Assembly (NCBI GenBank): GCA_907163375.1
Contig: CAJQUW010007067.1
Location: 1-64,000 of the forward strand
DNA: 64,000 bases
DNA from: Prostheceraeus crozeri
Lineage: Eukaryota > Platyhelminthes > Polycladida > Euryleptidae
Reading direction: 5' to 3'
A program made the translations under genes and the position numbers. Below the pieces are notes generated by a model that was not told the DNA's origin, searched no databases, and saw only the letters and a program-made list of their open reading frames with translations. Positions 1-12,280 of this stretch are shown here, in pieces. Position 1 is the first letter of the stretch. Each line of letters begins with the position of its first letter.

Positions 1-1392
1 ATCTAGGTTATGTCCGTAGGAAGTGCTTTTGACTCTCTAAAACTTTTTCAATATGTGAGATAGGCACAGCATTTTAAACAATTTTGTCCACATTTAACCA
101 CACACAAACATGCATAGCCGGCCAGAAGCATGATAATAACCAATGGCGTATTCTCCGTGCGTGCGGGGCCTTCGGCGCAGGCCAATGAAAAATTTAGTTG
201 CCAATATATATTGCAGAAAAGTAACATCACTATTTTGTATTCATCTTGCTCCGATTATTTTACACAACTTCAGCAGATCATGAGCACTCAGATGAATTTT
301 GGCTCGCGCGCGGTGCAGCTGTTTCACACCGTTGCACACACGAAACAGACACTTGCTGATGCGCTGTTCCCATTGAAATATCTGATAGCTCACAAACTTC
401 CAATAAAAGTCGCAATATCGTCTTTCCCTTGCCATTAGACATAACAAAACAAAAATCCTCGCTAACCTTCAGCGGTGCTGCAAATTAAATGTCTCAAGCT
501 TTAAGAAATAATCTATTTTTAGACTGTTCCATCGAAAAACCATAGACAGGGAATACATGATTTCCATGTCCTGCCTTCACTACAAGTGTCACACACTTTG
601 ACGTTAGTGTATGACGCTCTACATCACACAGAATCAACCGCAGAACAGACATAGCAGAACAGTAGTTGACCAAGCGAAGGGAGATCATGTTGATATCGGG
701 AAAAGTAAAAACGTAACTTCCCTGTTTCATGGTCGAAGTTCTATTAACGTTAAGTCACTAAATCACGACGGTACTTCGGCGTCCCGCGGCAGTTTGGTAG
801 CAGAAATCAAATAACCGCAGAAATCCGACTTCTCGCGGTGTCTAAGTTAGCGAGAGTAGAATGGACAGCAGAAGTTTGGTGATTCCAGCCGCTCCGATAA
901 ATTTCAGCCGCTCGACCATGCGTCGATTGCTACATGTAGATCTGGAGAAGAATCAAATTACTAAAACATGCAACAGTTGAGCATCTTTATCGGAAGGCGA
1001 TCTATTGTAAGTTATTTTATCAAAATGCTTTTATACATGAAGGGAAATAACGATGGCCGTGACTATTTACAAAGTGCCTTGATGAGATGCCAGTACCTTC
1101 TTATTTTCAGCCACTGACAGCGTATGTCATGACGCACTATTGCTTTCTATGTTCATGTCCTTTCTAGTCCTCAATTGTTATAGAATGTTGGATGTCCATG
1201 CAAATGACTAGTCAACTCTGTGGTCTGGCAGCAATCAGAAATTTTAATCACACATTTTAATCGAAATATCTTTAGAACTATGCTATCAGCGGTCTCAAAA
1301 CAGTAAGATCCGAACAACTTCACCGGCCAATGCCAAGTCTAGCGCTAAAACAATTGATGAATGAACAGAGTGGCTAGACGTTTTGACGAGGC
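1..1392. other. Unassigned flank with a CpG-richer stretch
   Basis: No gene or repeat family is recognised here. Bases 130-440 are richer in CG than the surroundings and carry two CCAAT boxes (about 140 and 182). Short open frames overlap on both strands there: 102 codons plus, and up to 68 codons minus starting near 435 or upstream. Neither protein resembles a family I know. A weak inverted pair, both ends carrying an ACAGGGAA-type word, lies near 532-556 and 718-741. This could be a promoter or first-exon region of an unseen gene, but nothing proves it. Confidence 0.3.
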
Positions 1393-2754
1393 CATAGAGT
1401 AAGTAGGCCATGTAGTAGGAGTGTGGCTCAAAAAATTATCAGTATACAGTGAACATTTTTATATGAAAAGATAAAGTTTTTTGTGGAGACTAAGCTCCGG
1501 TGGCCTAAAAAGTTGTTCTCAATTTTTTTTAATGTTTTTTTCAATCATTTTTTCCTGTGTTTTACGTGAACCAAATATATAAGCAGCATGAAACATGTTG
1601 GATATCAAAAGGAATGAGTATTTACTAACAAGAATCTTAATTATGCAGAAATTAACCGCATCATAATGCTAGTATTTGTGAAAAAGTCGAGATCTTATCG
1701 TGCTTCTGCCTGAAATTTTCTTAAGGAAAAGTTTTTCTCAATTTTTTTGCGCAAAAAAATTTTTTCTCCTTCTGAAGTTTTTTATTCAATTTTCATCGAC
1801 GTGATTTTATGATTCACAAAATTCATGTTTCATTTCTTAAATCTGAATAGTGATGTGGACCCATTTGTGAATTATGAATTTTGTCTTTGAATATCATGCT
1901 ATTTTGCTCTACCAGTGGCAGGTTGCTGGTGATATGATCTCGCTTTTAGAAAATATTCTTGAGGTTGAGCATGAAAGTAATTGCAACACATCAGATTGCT
2001 ACTTTAGCAAACATTACCTCATCAAGGCTGTCATTACACGGAGGATCTACAAAATATCCCCTCTGTATTATTATCATGATCAGTCAATTCCGTGGCAATT
2101 TCTTCAAAACTGCAAAGATTTGCATATCTCACATTTGGTAATGGGTCCCAACTCGAGTTCACTTGATGCTGTATCCAGATTGAGGACCTAATTAATACTG
2201 TGTTGCTCACAGAATTAGACAGATCGTCTCTTCTTCCGTTTGACTAGAAGGGAAGCATTGGAACATGTAACGTAAATGAAATGGCACAATATCCTGACTA
2301 AATACCATAGAAATCGAACAATGAGCAGCCAGTTCAACATTAAACACGCCAAGTGGTGCCAAGTTTCAGTGACTGTTATCAACCGGATCACACAGCAAAG
2401 AGACACAGTCGATGTCAAGTTCTACAGAGAAGTTTGTGAACGTTTTTTCATGCGCCTGCTAACTTTTTTAAAAATGATCGGAGGGCCCAACATTATCGAG
2501 AAAACTTTTGCGCAATGATCTGAATTCTTCGAATCTGAAGGAATCGTGGCGATCGGAGCATTTTGAAGGAATTCAGAGCAATCCGCAAACGACGCACGAC
2601 TATTTTCCTATCTCTGTAGGGTATTAAAATTTTCTTTTTGCCCACTTAGCAAGTTCCTGCATGTGCCATCTGTTTGAATCAGTTTGGACTTTTAGCAAAG
2701 TGATACGATTAAACAATCTAATGCTGTGACTCTACCTAATATACTCACTCTATG
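1393..2754. mobile_element. hAT-like MITE, CATAGAGT family, copy 1
   Basis: The left end begins CATAGAGTAAGTAGG and the right end, reverse-complemented, begins CATAGAGTGAGTATATTAGG. The element is bracketed by a perfect 8-bp direct repeat GACGAGGC (1385-1392 and 2755-2762), the duplication size made by hAT-class transposases. Two more copies share the ends and inner sequence (22780-23220, 31652-32308). This copy is longest because repeat B (2208-2728) sits near its right end. It codes no transposase, so it is non-autonomous. The 105- and 60-codon frames inside are chance. Confidence 0.82.
2208..2728 (+). repeat. Repeat B, copy a, inside a MITE
   Basis: This 521-bp block recurs almost end to end at 51289-51808 and in part at 33228-33458 and 46150-46950. 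Its ends form a short inverted repeat, CACAGAATTAGA against TCTAATGCTGTG, which suggests a DNA element. No clean target duplication is visible. The other CATAGAGT MITE copies lack the block and pass straight into ACTCTACCTAATATAC, so it looks inserted. An 80-codon frame (2276-2518) runs through it, and part of that frame is paralleled in copy c, but I do not recognise the protein. Confidence 0.65.
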
Positions 2755-2949
2755 GACGAGGCTGAAGAAAGACTTTTATATCCATGCATATTTAAAGCGA
2801 CAGCAGATTAAAGAGAAGTGAACCAGCAACCCTGCATTCCTTGCATTGCCTACGAGAGAAACGAATGTGAAAGTTTGAGTGAAAAAAATGCAAAAATTTC
2901 AAGAAATTGGGTAGCCGTGCGCAAATATGAGGAGCATGATATAATGATA

Positions 2950-4195
2950 TAAATATAATAATAATAATATATTTTACGACAAAATCTACACACAATGTGT
3001 AATCAGAGTGGGGTACAGATAAGAGGTTACAGGAGTTATAAAAGAAGGTTTTCAATGCTTTCTTGAAGCTGCGAGGGTTTGTTTCATTCCTCAAATGTAG
3101 AGGGAGCGAATTCCATAATGAGGGTCCAACGAATTGAAAGGCGCCCCTGGCACCTGCTGTTCTTGATAATGGTTGATGGAGTAAGGGGCGTCCTTCGACC
3201 TCAGTGACATGAACGATGCAGAGGATGCAGCAGGAGTCAACAGATCTTTAAGGTAAGTAGGTGAATTTCCGTAAATACAATTGTGCACCAGGCAACAAAC
3301 ACACTTTGAATTGTACGCGGTGTCGCACAGGTAACCAATGAAGGCTTCGGAGAGTTTCAGAAATGTGAGCACGTTTCGGAAGTCGACGCACAAATCTGGC
3401 ACAGGCATTTTGAACTTTTTGGAGTCGAAGTATGTTCGAAGTCTTACAACCTGCATAGATGACATTGCAGTAGTCCAACAACGTGAATACAAAGGAACAA
3501 ATTAAAGTGTTGGCTTGATGGTCACTTATGTATCTTCGGATTCTATAAAGATAAAGAATTACAAAAGATTAAAGAATAAGAAAAGATTTTTTCCGAATCT
3601 GATTGACTTGGGCATCAAACAACAAAAAGTTATCAAATTTAACACCCAGCGATTTCACATAATCGGCTTGATTAAGTTCATGTTCTGAGAGGTTGATAGT
3701 ACATGGTGTAATGTCATTAACTCTTTTCCTAGTACCACATACAAACATCTGAGACTTCTCAGAGTTGATACAAAGTTTGTTAGTTTGAAACCAATCAACC
3801 AGATGACACAAGCAGTTTTCAAGAACAGATAAACTGTTACGTGAATCACCCATAGAAAAAGAGATATACACATTCGTGTCATCAGCATTTGAGTGATGCT
3901 TGAAACCATATGATGCAATAATATCCGAGATTGGTTTGGTGTAAAGGGAGAACAAAATTGGCCTCAACACAGATCCTTGAGGCACGCCACACGACAAAGA
4001 GGCGAACTTTGAAACATATTCACAAACTTTTACAGCCTGTTGCCTTTCGGACAAGTACGACTTAAACCAATCTATAAAACAGTTCCAGTAAAACCAAAGT
4101 TTTGAGCCAGTCTGTCCAAAAGTATATCGTGATCTATTGTATCGAATGTGTAGACATAAGACAGGAATAGAAATCTTACGGATGACGTTGTCGAC
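2950..4195 (-). mobile_element. CR1-like LINE, 5'-truncated 3' part
   Basis: The minus strand carries the second half of a non-LTR reverse transcriptase. In order it shows a FDTIDHDILLDRL-type block (about 4090-4150), YLSERQQ, CGVPQGSVL, a degenerate active-site block NADDTNVYISF (about 3880-3905), LGVKFD, then the typical CR1 tail: LDYCNVIY, LQKVQNACARFV, LHWLPVRHRVQFK, SPTYLKDLL and RNETNPRSFKKALKTFF. The pieces lie in different frames, with at least three frameshifts and a missing aromatic in the active site, so it is dead. It ends in an ATT-rich stretch at 2950-2972, as CR1 elements often do. The 5' edge near 4195 fits ordinary truncation during target-primed insertion. Confidence 0.85.
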
Positions 4196-4967
4196 ATAGC
4201 AAGTTCTTTATTTCACATCAAAATAGCTTCCAGGATCCGACACATTTGATAGAATGTTCAATTGAAAATAGATGATGTAAAATGCTGGAATCTTGTACTT
4301 ACGTAGCATCTAGAAATTCATCATTCATATTGTTCATTCATGCTGCTTGTAATGAATGATGTCGTAAGCACTGCTATGAAACATTTTTCATTTGTCATTT
4401 ACAATGAGCTTTTTTTAATATTGTTTACCTTTGATATATTTATTTGCAGAAAATGAAACATTTAGTAATTATCTGAAAACACTTGTACTATTATAAAAAA
4501 CACTGATAATTTCAGAATTACAGGAATCTAAATTTTAGATTGTTGTTGTGTGGTATCATGGTTGAACGATTTCTTAGACATGAAATTCAATTGAAAAATC
4601 TAAGCTTGCGTGGATGACATTGTTGTCCGGTTCTACGATACAGAATTCAACTGAAAAAAGTCGGACAACAATGACATCTCATTGCGGTCTGCTTTTTAGA
4701 GAATTCAATAGGAAAAGTCGGACAACAGTAGCATTATCACTGTATACTGTATGCTGATTGCTTCTATAAAATCTTTTTTCGTTTATTTCAATTATTTATC
4801 GATTAAAAATAATAGAAGCATACTCGTAGGTTTTGAGTTCCGTATGAGTCACAGTAGTAATGAAATTGTGGTCCTCTTAAAAGAATTAACACAATGATAG
4901 CGCTGCAATCATTCATCGCTTTTTAGAATGTCAACATCACCGCAGACCTTGCGGAATCTCTTCAAGG
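4196..4967. repeat. AT-rich gap with a hairpin and short tandem repeat
   Basis: No gene is seen. Between about 4578 and 4735 a unit of 57-60 bp with GAATTCAA and AAAGTCGGACAACA words repeats about 2.7 times, the last two copies most alike. Within it, 4613-4629 and 4662-4678 form a 17-bp inverted repeat with one mismatch and a 32-bp loop. The rest is AT-rich sequence with nothing recognised. Confidence 0.5.
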
Positions 4968-5144
4968 CCTAATTTATGCCAGCAGAGCAAAGGGATGGTC
5001 TGCGATGCAAAATGCAAAGTTTGTAGCAAACATTATATTAGTGAGACTGGTCGCATGATCAAAACAAGAATTCTCTAGCGCATGAATACAAATAATAAAA
5101 CCAGTAGTGTGCTTATCCATGGTGATACTGAGCACAGGGGTCTT
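4968..5144 (+). pseudogene. GIY-YIG endonuclease fragment (Penelope-like element relic)
   Basis: Plus-strand translation gives CKVCSKHYISETGRMIKTRI, then one in-frame stop, then RMNTNNKTSSVLIHGDTEH. The YI(G)ETGR core, a cysteine pair just before it, and an H-containing segment after it match GIY-YIG nuclease domains of Penelope-like retroelements; the usual glycine is serine here. No reverse transcriptase accompanies it on this strand. The fragment stops where the (GA)n tail of the neighbouring minus-strand LINE begins, so that LINE may have cut it off. It could instead come from another GIY-YIG-bearing element. Confidence 0.5.
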
Positions 5145-6475
5145 GAGAGAGAGAGAGAGAAATGTTTATATTGTATCGTCGAATAGAAATCAGAAATAAA
5201 ATACACAGATAAAAGTAGCAGAATGACAGTTTTGTTTAGTCGAAACTAAGAACACATTCGTATACGCGTACAAAAGCAAGTATAAAACTAATAGTCACGT
5301 GCATTTAGTGTCTCGTAGATGACCTTGAAAGGGTGCTACATGGTGCTACAAATGCGTGGAACAAAAGAATTTTGACGACGCAAAGTTCTACAGAATGGTA
5401 CGGCGAGACGCCCACTCGGTAAATAACTGGGGAACAATTCTCTGATGGAAGTCTCTAATCTTTCCAGGCTGTTGAAGGTGTTGATAGCTTGCGACCATCT
5501 TCTAGCTTCAATGTCATCCAGCTTCAGATCACGCGATTTGATTTTCAGACAGCGCGTCTGAATCTTCTCCAGTCGGTTTGTGTCTGTTGAGGAGATTCCC
5601 ACAAACGCTGGGCAGCAACACTCTATCAGCGACCGAACCAATCCTTGATAAATGGTAGTGAAGTCATCAATACTAGTGACAGATCTGACCCGCCTCAGAA
5701 TGTACATGCGTTGAGCACACTTTTTCTCGATGAACTCTACATGGCCTCTCCATCCAAGGTTCGCATCCAAATGAACCCCAAGAAACCGAATGCTGTCTTG
5801 GAACTTGACAGTTGGGATGGCACCCTCGATACTGCAAATGCTCTTGAATCCACCGCGGTAATTCACTAGACCAGTGGTTTTCTCCGTATTCAAGGTCAAT
5901 TCATTTGACGCAGCCCAATCTGAAATATTGTCAAGATCACTTTCGATCTCAGCAAGATCCCTTGGAATGCTGGACTTTCGGACTCTTAATAAGAAACAAA
6001 TGTTGTCAACATACTTGATTATGTGGTTCGAGGGGAAAATAGTCAAGCAATGAAATATAAATGCCGAACAAATAAAGTCCCAGGAGGGACCCCTGTGGCA
6101 CTCCTCCTGTGACCTTCATCAATTCACTCTTCTGTCCATCAATGCGTACTCTCTGTTGCCTGTCCGATAAGTAGCTCTTCAATAACAACAGAAATCCCGC
6201 AGGAAGATTCATCTGACTGGCCTTGGAAATCAGCTTTGAGTGACAAACTCTGTCAAAGGCCTTGGAGAGGTCAAAGCTGATCAGAATAGCGGCTCCCGTC
6301 TGTGGGTCATCGGCAAATCTGGTTAGGACATCGTGAGCATAGATGATAGCGTCAGTTGTTGATGATTTCTTCCTGATCCCGTATCGACTAGCACCAAGGT
6401 AAGCTGTTAGCTGGGGACGGATGCATGATAGGATGACACGCTCGGCAATCTTGATGACATTAATTGGTCACTACT
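5145..6475 (-). mobile_element. Jockey-superfamily LINE, 3' half
   Basis: The minus strand encodes a reverse transcriptase from block 1 to the C-terminus: KIAERVI and RPQLTAYLGASRYGIRKKSS (about 6360-6470), ISFDLSKAFDRV, LKSYLSDRQQRVRIDG, GGVPQGSLLG, then KYVDNICFLL where YADD is expected, LTLNTEKT, IRFLGVHLDANLGW and a long C-terminal tail to 5336. Two long open pieces (6006-6212 and 5336-6046) are in different frames, so there is one frameshift, and the active site reads YVDN, so it is inactive. The 3' UTR runs to about 5161 and ends in a (TC)n tail, seen as (GA)n on plus at 5145-5160. The clade within the superfamily is not certain. The 5' end is truncated near 6475. Confidence 0.85.
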
Positions 6476-8216
6476 TCATACGAGCCTCAATAACTCTGGC
6501 AAAAGGAGAACTCTGGAAGCCATGTACATCAGACTAATTTCCTATCATCTACTGATAAATGGCTGCTCGGGAATGACTCTCTATGTTTGATGATTTCATT
6601 TTTAAAGTCGCTTGTTGCTTTCTTCTTTCTACTTACAGAGCATTTCTTAAGTAGCATGAAGTTGCTTGATCTTAACTTTTAAGACACCATTTTATGCTTG
6701 TCTGAAGTCCAGTTTCTGTGTCACGGGCATGGTCACATGTCACTAATTTTTATTCATTATGCTCTTGCATTGTGAAATTCACTTGCTTTCATTCACCTGC
6801 CATTGACAAAGCCCTAAGGCGAACATCGTGGCAATTTAATATTATGCTTGCGTCAGAACCCGAAGCAGTTTATGATTCACATGATCAGCATAACCGATTT
6901 CATTCAAATGTCGCCAAAAGAAAGGGCATTGTCAGAATGTGTAGAGGAATGTTTTTCATGTCATCTGAATCTTTGCTTTTGAAAATATAGACTTGTAGAA
7001 CCGAATCGAAGACAAATTTTTGTGCATTCATAGTTTAAATTGTTATTCATAATTAGGCCAATGCCAAGATCATAGAGATGAGTTAAGCAAACATTGCAAT
7101 TAGAAAGAGCATGCGCGAAATATTCATGGTCATTTAAGCTGTATTCTAAGAGGTAGTTTCGATAATATAGAGGTGACAGAATCAGCAACCTGAGGTTATT
7201 TTTAGTGTGGAAGGTATGCAGAAACAGATTTTAGGCTGATAATGTCGCATGTGCTGAATATAGTTCTTATCATACCGGATATGAGTATACTCGATGCGCT
7301 GCAACCGGTTTGAGGAGAGGGTTCAAATCATGCTGAGTTCTACTGATCTTAAAAGCTACATTGTACTGATCACTAACAGCTTTGAATGACGTAAATCCGT
7401 ACGTAAAGATGATCACAATTTACCGATTGATAAAGCAGCTTAATACCTGATAATTCTATTCGTACTCTCAGCAGCTCATCAATCTATCTTTGTTTATATT
7501 GCTTAGCTTGATTGGCTAAGCACCGCAACTGCTGTAAGAAACTAGGAATAGACAGATATAACAATATGACAGAAACATTTCATTATTCAGCTTTATTCTC
7601 ATAAATTTCACGTCATTCACAGAGAGATTCAAATCTAATTTTAAAGTTTTCGCTGGTATGTAGATCGCTACACGACGACATTGTTGTGCATCAAGAAATT
7701 CATGTGAATTATATGTCCCTTGATGAAACTTTTGGCATAGAATTTGCTGAATGGGTAGAATAACTGTTCTCAAAAGGATTTCATGAAAAATACTTAATTA
7801 AAGTTTTACGTGACTCTGTCAATTCCAAAATCTAATCAAAACCTTTTATCGTCAGCGCAATGGGACAAAAATTGACTTTATCGCCTGCTATCACTTTGCG
7901 TCAGACTTGATTGACAGGATATTGCCTTTGTTTGCTGGAAATCTATTAAGATAGATTCTGTGATAGTCATTTCATGGAGAGGTAGAATGATCGAGGAATG
8001 GAATAATTGTAAGAGATCACAAGCACAGAACTCGTTTGAGAAAACTGCTTGATTCTTATTCGAAGGTCAAATTCAATAGAAACCGATTACGTTATAAATG
8101 TAGGTGTGAATTTACCGGTAACATCACATGCTTCGAAACATCTCGAAATTTTACGGTGCCTTTTTATGAATCATCGAAACCTGGTTAGCCTCAGGCTATT
8201 TCTTGCTGGTAAAGTA
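6476..8216. other. No gene recognised
   Basis: AT-rich sequence. The longest open frames are 90 codons plus (6718-6990), 75 codons minus (6961-7188) and 85 codons minus (7516-7773). None shows a known domain, splice context or biased codon use that I can see. No terminal repeats were found. Confidence 0.4.
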
Positions 8217-8490
8217 TACTGTAAACTCTAGGGTACGAAATTTCGCTTGAATTAGTTACGAAATTTAGGTATCAATTCTAACCAACACAAGGCACGAGAA
8301 GGCACGAAGTTCATGGTGCCGAGTTCGTGCCCATTGATTTTTCTTTCCATTTCATTGGATAAACAAATATTTGGTTTGGTGCCTATTAGTGCCTACTGGT
8401 GCCTCGAAGCACTAGAAAGGCACTAACTAGGCGCTAAGTGGCACGAAATTTCGGCTTCCTGCCTAAGTTAGTGCCCTACAGTTTACAGTG
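8217..8490. mobile_element. Small MITE with CACTGTAAAC-type ends
   Basis: The left end TACTGTAAACTCTAGGG and the right end (reverse complement CACTGTAAACTGTAGGG) are inverted over about 17 bp, and GAAATTTCG also recurs near both ends. The flanks read TA on the left and TG on the right, consistent with an original TA duplication that has decayed. Inside are many GGCAC, GTGCC and GCACGA words in both orientations. There is no open frame. The ends match the other CACTGTAAA elements of this window, but the interior does not. Confidence 0.7.
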
Positions 8491-9650
8491 TGCAGTGCAC
8501 AAAACCTACGTCTTTTTTGATGTCTTAAACATAAAAAAATGATTCTTATCCATCATTTTCGTCGTTTTATCTGACAAACATGTTAAATAGGTAAGCTGTT
8601 TTGATGTGCGGTATATTTTATGCTACTTATATTTGTGTGCAGGAACTCAATCATAACTAAAAGGATTTGTCTATTTGCATGTTTACAACAGTGATCATGA
8701 AAGACCATGTTTGAAAGTCATGTGAGAAAAGGCTTTCTTATCATGTTAACATGTATAGCAAAACACAATGTATAAAACCCATATAAAAAAACTTTGCTTT
8801 AAAATAATGCGTTCAAAAACCTGGTTTTAGAATCAACTTTAACCATTGTTGCAATATAAGACATAGCGCTGAAACCGCAAAAGCTGCCGTGCTAGCAAGT
8901 CTGAACATTTTAATTTACGTTGAAGAGCCTTATTCTAAAAATTCTGTAATATTTATTGATGATCTCAAAGATTAATAATTGCCTGTTTACGTTACAATGA
9001 TCTGATGTCTTTTTAAGTATATCTATAATTAATTTTAAAAAATATTTTGACAATATTTATAAAATTTGCCATAAACAGGCTTACAAAACAAAGACAGGCA
9101 AAAGGATTATTCAACCCTTTTACATCTTGATCTGACCATGTTGTTGACAGTACACTGTTAATCATAAAGTCCTATTTAAGTATGAATCTGGGTACGAAAC
9201 AGAAAAGTACAAGAATTACTGAACTTAAATTCACAGAAGTACTAAAATACTTGTTGAGTACTAATATGACGAAATATCAATATCAATAAATGATGCGACA
9301 CAAGGCTAATTCAGTGGGTCATTATGTAGCGGATAGCGACGACGCACGCAATCTGAATAAGTCCTTCTGTTCCCAGCTAAGAATGCACTGTCGACGATGT
9401 GATGATTGTGGGAAGGCCGGCGTCAATCATAGTCAACACAGTTGTTCATAGCTCTTGCACCATAATCTTCACTCGGGTCGGTCGCTTCTCAGGTAGCGAG
9501 CACTCAAAAACTAGAAATGACGTTTTGCTGTGTTCCTGCATATCAAAGTATTTGCATTGAAAGAATTAATGATCCTGCAAACCAATTTGTAATATTTTAG
9601 CGATATTCTCTCAGTAAACCTAAGACATCAATTTGGATCAAGAACCTCTT
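8491..9650. other. No gene recognised
   Basis: Mostly AT-rich sequence with no open frame above 60 codons. Bases 9300-9520 are noticeably richer in CG. Nothing nameable was found there; the minisatellite follows directly. Confidence 0.4.
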
Positions 9651-9838
9651 CACCGACAGTGCTTTGAGCCCGGCCAACGTCCATAATTTTCTCCGACTGG
9701 ACATTGAGTCCTGTCAACGTCTATCATTTTTCCGACTGCACTGGAGTCCTGCCAACGATTTCCATCATCATCACAAACAGTGCTTTACGACTTGCTAGCG
9801 TTAATCCACTTCACCGACTGCGCTTTGATTCTTGTACA
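9651..9838 (+). repeat. Minisatellite, unit about 41 bp, 4.6 copies
   Basis: Units start at CCGACAGTGCTTTGAG, CCGACTGGACATTGAG, CCGACTGCACTGGAG, CAAACAGTGCTTTACG and CCGACTGCGCTTTGA, and contain CC(A/T)(G/A)(C/T)CAACGTC-like middles. Unit lengths are 39-42 bp. The copies have diverged from one another, so the array is old. It has no continuous reading frame. Confidence 0.75.
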
Positions 9839-11759
9839 TATATTGATGATCTAAAATGCATTTGTGTGTAATTGCGAAAGCAGTTCTTCGATGGATGTGT
9901 GCATGTGATGTAGCGGGTTAGATATGCCGCACGGCATTTTTCGATATAGTGGAGGTGCTAGTCCTATGTAACTCATTAAATGAGTTTTTCCAACCTAAAG
10001 AGTTCTAAAATGAGTCTTAATTTCTTCGAACCCAAGGAGTACTACATTCCGGGACTCATTGACTCAGTGATTGTCCGAATGGATCATAGCAACGTCGCAT
10101 CAAGCTTGCTTGGTGACCTCTCAATGTATCGCTTCCCTTCCCATTCAGTCTCTTCCTATTCCGCGGACCCTACAAGGATGAAGCTGTATGTCTGTATAAA
10201 TTCAGAACAAGGTAGATATATCAGATTCAGAAATATTTCTTATCGCAAGTGCTTTCTATATTCCTTCAAAGATTCAACTTATAGAGAAATTTCTCATTAA
10301 CAGGAATTCTCATTAAATGTATCAATCATGACTATCCTGCATCTACATGTCACTTCGGAGAAACTTAGGAGACAACTGCTCAAAACTAAAATGGTGAAAC
10401 AGTTTTGGTAAATGCATATTTTCGAGAGCCCTCAATGGCAGTAATACCAGCGTAGCAATTGCATCAATCAGTCAGAGGAGGCCAAAGGAAAGATAGGGAA
10501 AGTTATTAAAGGAAGAATTTGTAGATCTGTCGTTGATAAACGTTTTTCCGCTCATAATCGCTCACAGAAACTTGTCTCCAATTGATAATCGCCTACCCTC
10601 TGATAACCACCCATCCCAGTCTTTAAGTCACCCATCATCTAGCGCAATCAGCTATGGTAGCTTTCTAAGTTGAAATATAAGTCCGTTAATCTCATCACAA
10701 GCTTCTCTGCATCTATCGAGCGCGCATTTCTATTCCGAAACTCCACAAGTATTCGATCTTCATGCGAATACATATAAATATAAGAATATATATGATATAT
10801 ATATATAAATGCAAAAATATGTAACTTTTAGAACATAAAACATGAGGATATCTTAATTGGTAGGATTTATTTTCGCATAAATGTTTAAGCATCTATTCTG
10901 ATACATGCGTTCATCAGTGACAATAATACTGCACATCTGCACACGAAGCTAGATGTGATCCATGATGCGGCCTTCTACAAGAAAATTCTCCCAACTTTGA
11001 GTTAGATGGTTCGCATACAGCATGCAAAGCTTGCAAGTTGCAAGTCATGGACGATTCCGGTTTTAAGAAAAATCTATTTATGAAATATCCATTTAAGAAA
11101 TGTCTTACTTTGTCCATAACTCTATCTCCTACAAGGTAAATGTGTGTTCTGTGACTGGCTTACAGTTTCTGTGTTTGAATTGAATGTGGAAATGTATGCT
11201 CCCTGCAGCTACATGTGTTTATTATTAGTGGTGCTATTTCCAATTCATAATGGTACTGACAGTCAATGCAATTCATTATATTGACCTGACAAAAATTGTA
11301 GCACTGAGAGCGAACTAAACTTCTCCAAATTTACACCAAGAGTTTCATAAGAGGTCTACCTACAAAGTGGTCAATTGGTAGTTAATATTTGTTTGTTGTA
11401 TAAGATGCGCAATTTTCCTTAACACCTTTGCATCCGTTATATGCCACAATTCTAATTTAGTTTCCCGCACTACATTTTCCGCTTCAACTGCACAAATCAA
11501 GAAAGACAGCTGCACCTTTGATTTTGGAACTGCGCAAATTGCGTTCAGCTGCACGTTAAAAAAATAACTGAGCATCAGGATTCATCGAACTCCGATTGAA
11601 ACCTGCAGTTTATCGTATGTTACAAAAAGAGCGAAGACATCACCAAAGAGATCATCAGGCACGCATGGGGCATTAATTTTCGTGGAATAATTGGTAATCA
11701 TTTTAGATCTTAAAGGGAGTCCTAAGCACCTCTTCCAAGCCTTTCTATCACTGTCAAGC
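9839..11759. other. No gene recognised; one 106-codon open frame
   Basis: An open frame at 9980-10300 on plus encodes 106 residues with no domain I recognise and no supporting start context. An AT-rich simple stretch lies at about 10765-10815. Further short frames (10914-11117 minus, 11360-11575 minus, 11582-11776 minus) show nothing familiar. Confidence 0.4.
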
Positions 11760-11820
11760 AAATGGTCCGTATCCATAGGTTCGGAGAGACACTATATCAT
11801 GGTCCGCATTTAGTAAGGGC

Positions 11821-12280
11821 CATACACTAGGTGACATGCCACGCTCAATCACGTGTAATTACACATGACCCCACACATCCGTGGCTATGCGGGATATTGC
11901 TGCAATATCTGTTATATAAGTTAGTATGGGTGGCAGTCCTGTTATATAGACTTTGCGTCTCATGTGTCTGCATGTATCAGAGGCTAAACAATGTGATAGG
12001 ACCTCAATTTCATGCTCAGGGAAGACGGAACATGCTTAGCGGTTCATCCGTGGTTCAAGCGGCAGCTCAGACAGCTGTAGACGACGCGCAAACTATAAAC
12101 GCTCGCCCGCGCGTATTCATAAACATTCCACATGTTTTAACAACATCAGATCAAGTGATTTCTGACTCTTTGTGCAGCGCAAATGTACGCGGGTAGAAGA
12201 ATAGAATATCCTTAACCACGGATGTTTGGGGTGTTCCGTAATTACGCGTGAATCACGCGTGGCATGTCACCTAGTGTATG
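11821..12280. mobile_element. 460-bp MITE with long inverted ends
   Basis: Both ends read CATACACTAGGTGACATGCC from outside inwards, and pairing continues with a few differences for about 65 bp (CACGCG, AATCACG, GTAATTAC, ACATCCGTGG). The target duplication is unclear because the flanks around the TA are palindromic. The 121-codon plus frame inside (11831-12196) depends on the inverted arm and is probably chance. The element interrupts the GGTCCG composite, so it is younger than that region. Confidence 0.75.

Noticed and set aside
130-447. Overlapping plus and minus frames near the window start as a gene
   Set aside because: Both strands are open, neither product resembles a known family, and there is no splice or polyadenylation support.
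11831-12196. 121-codon open frame as a gene
   Set aside because: It begins within the inverted arm of a MITE and has no recognisable domain.
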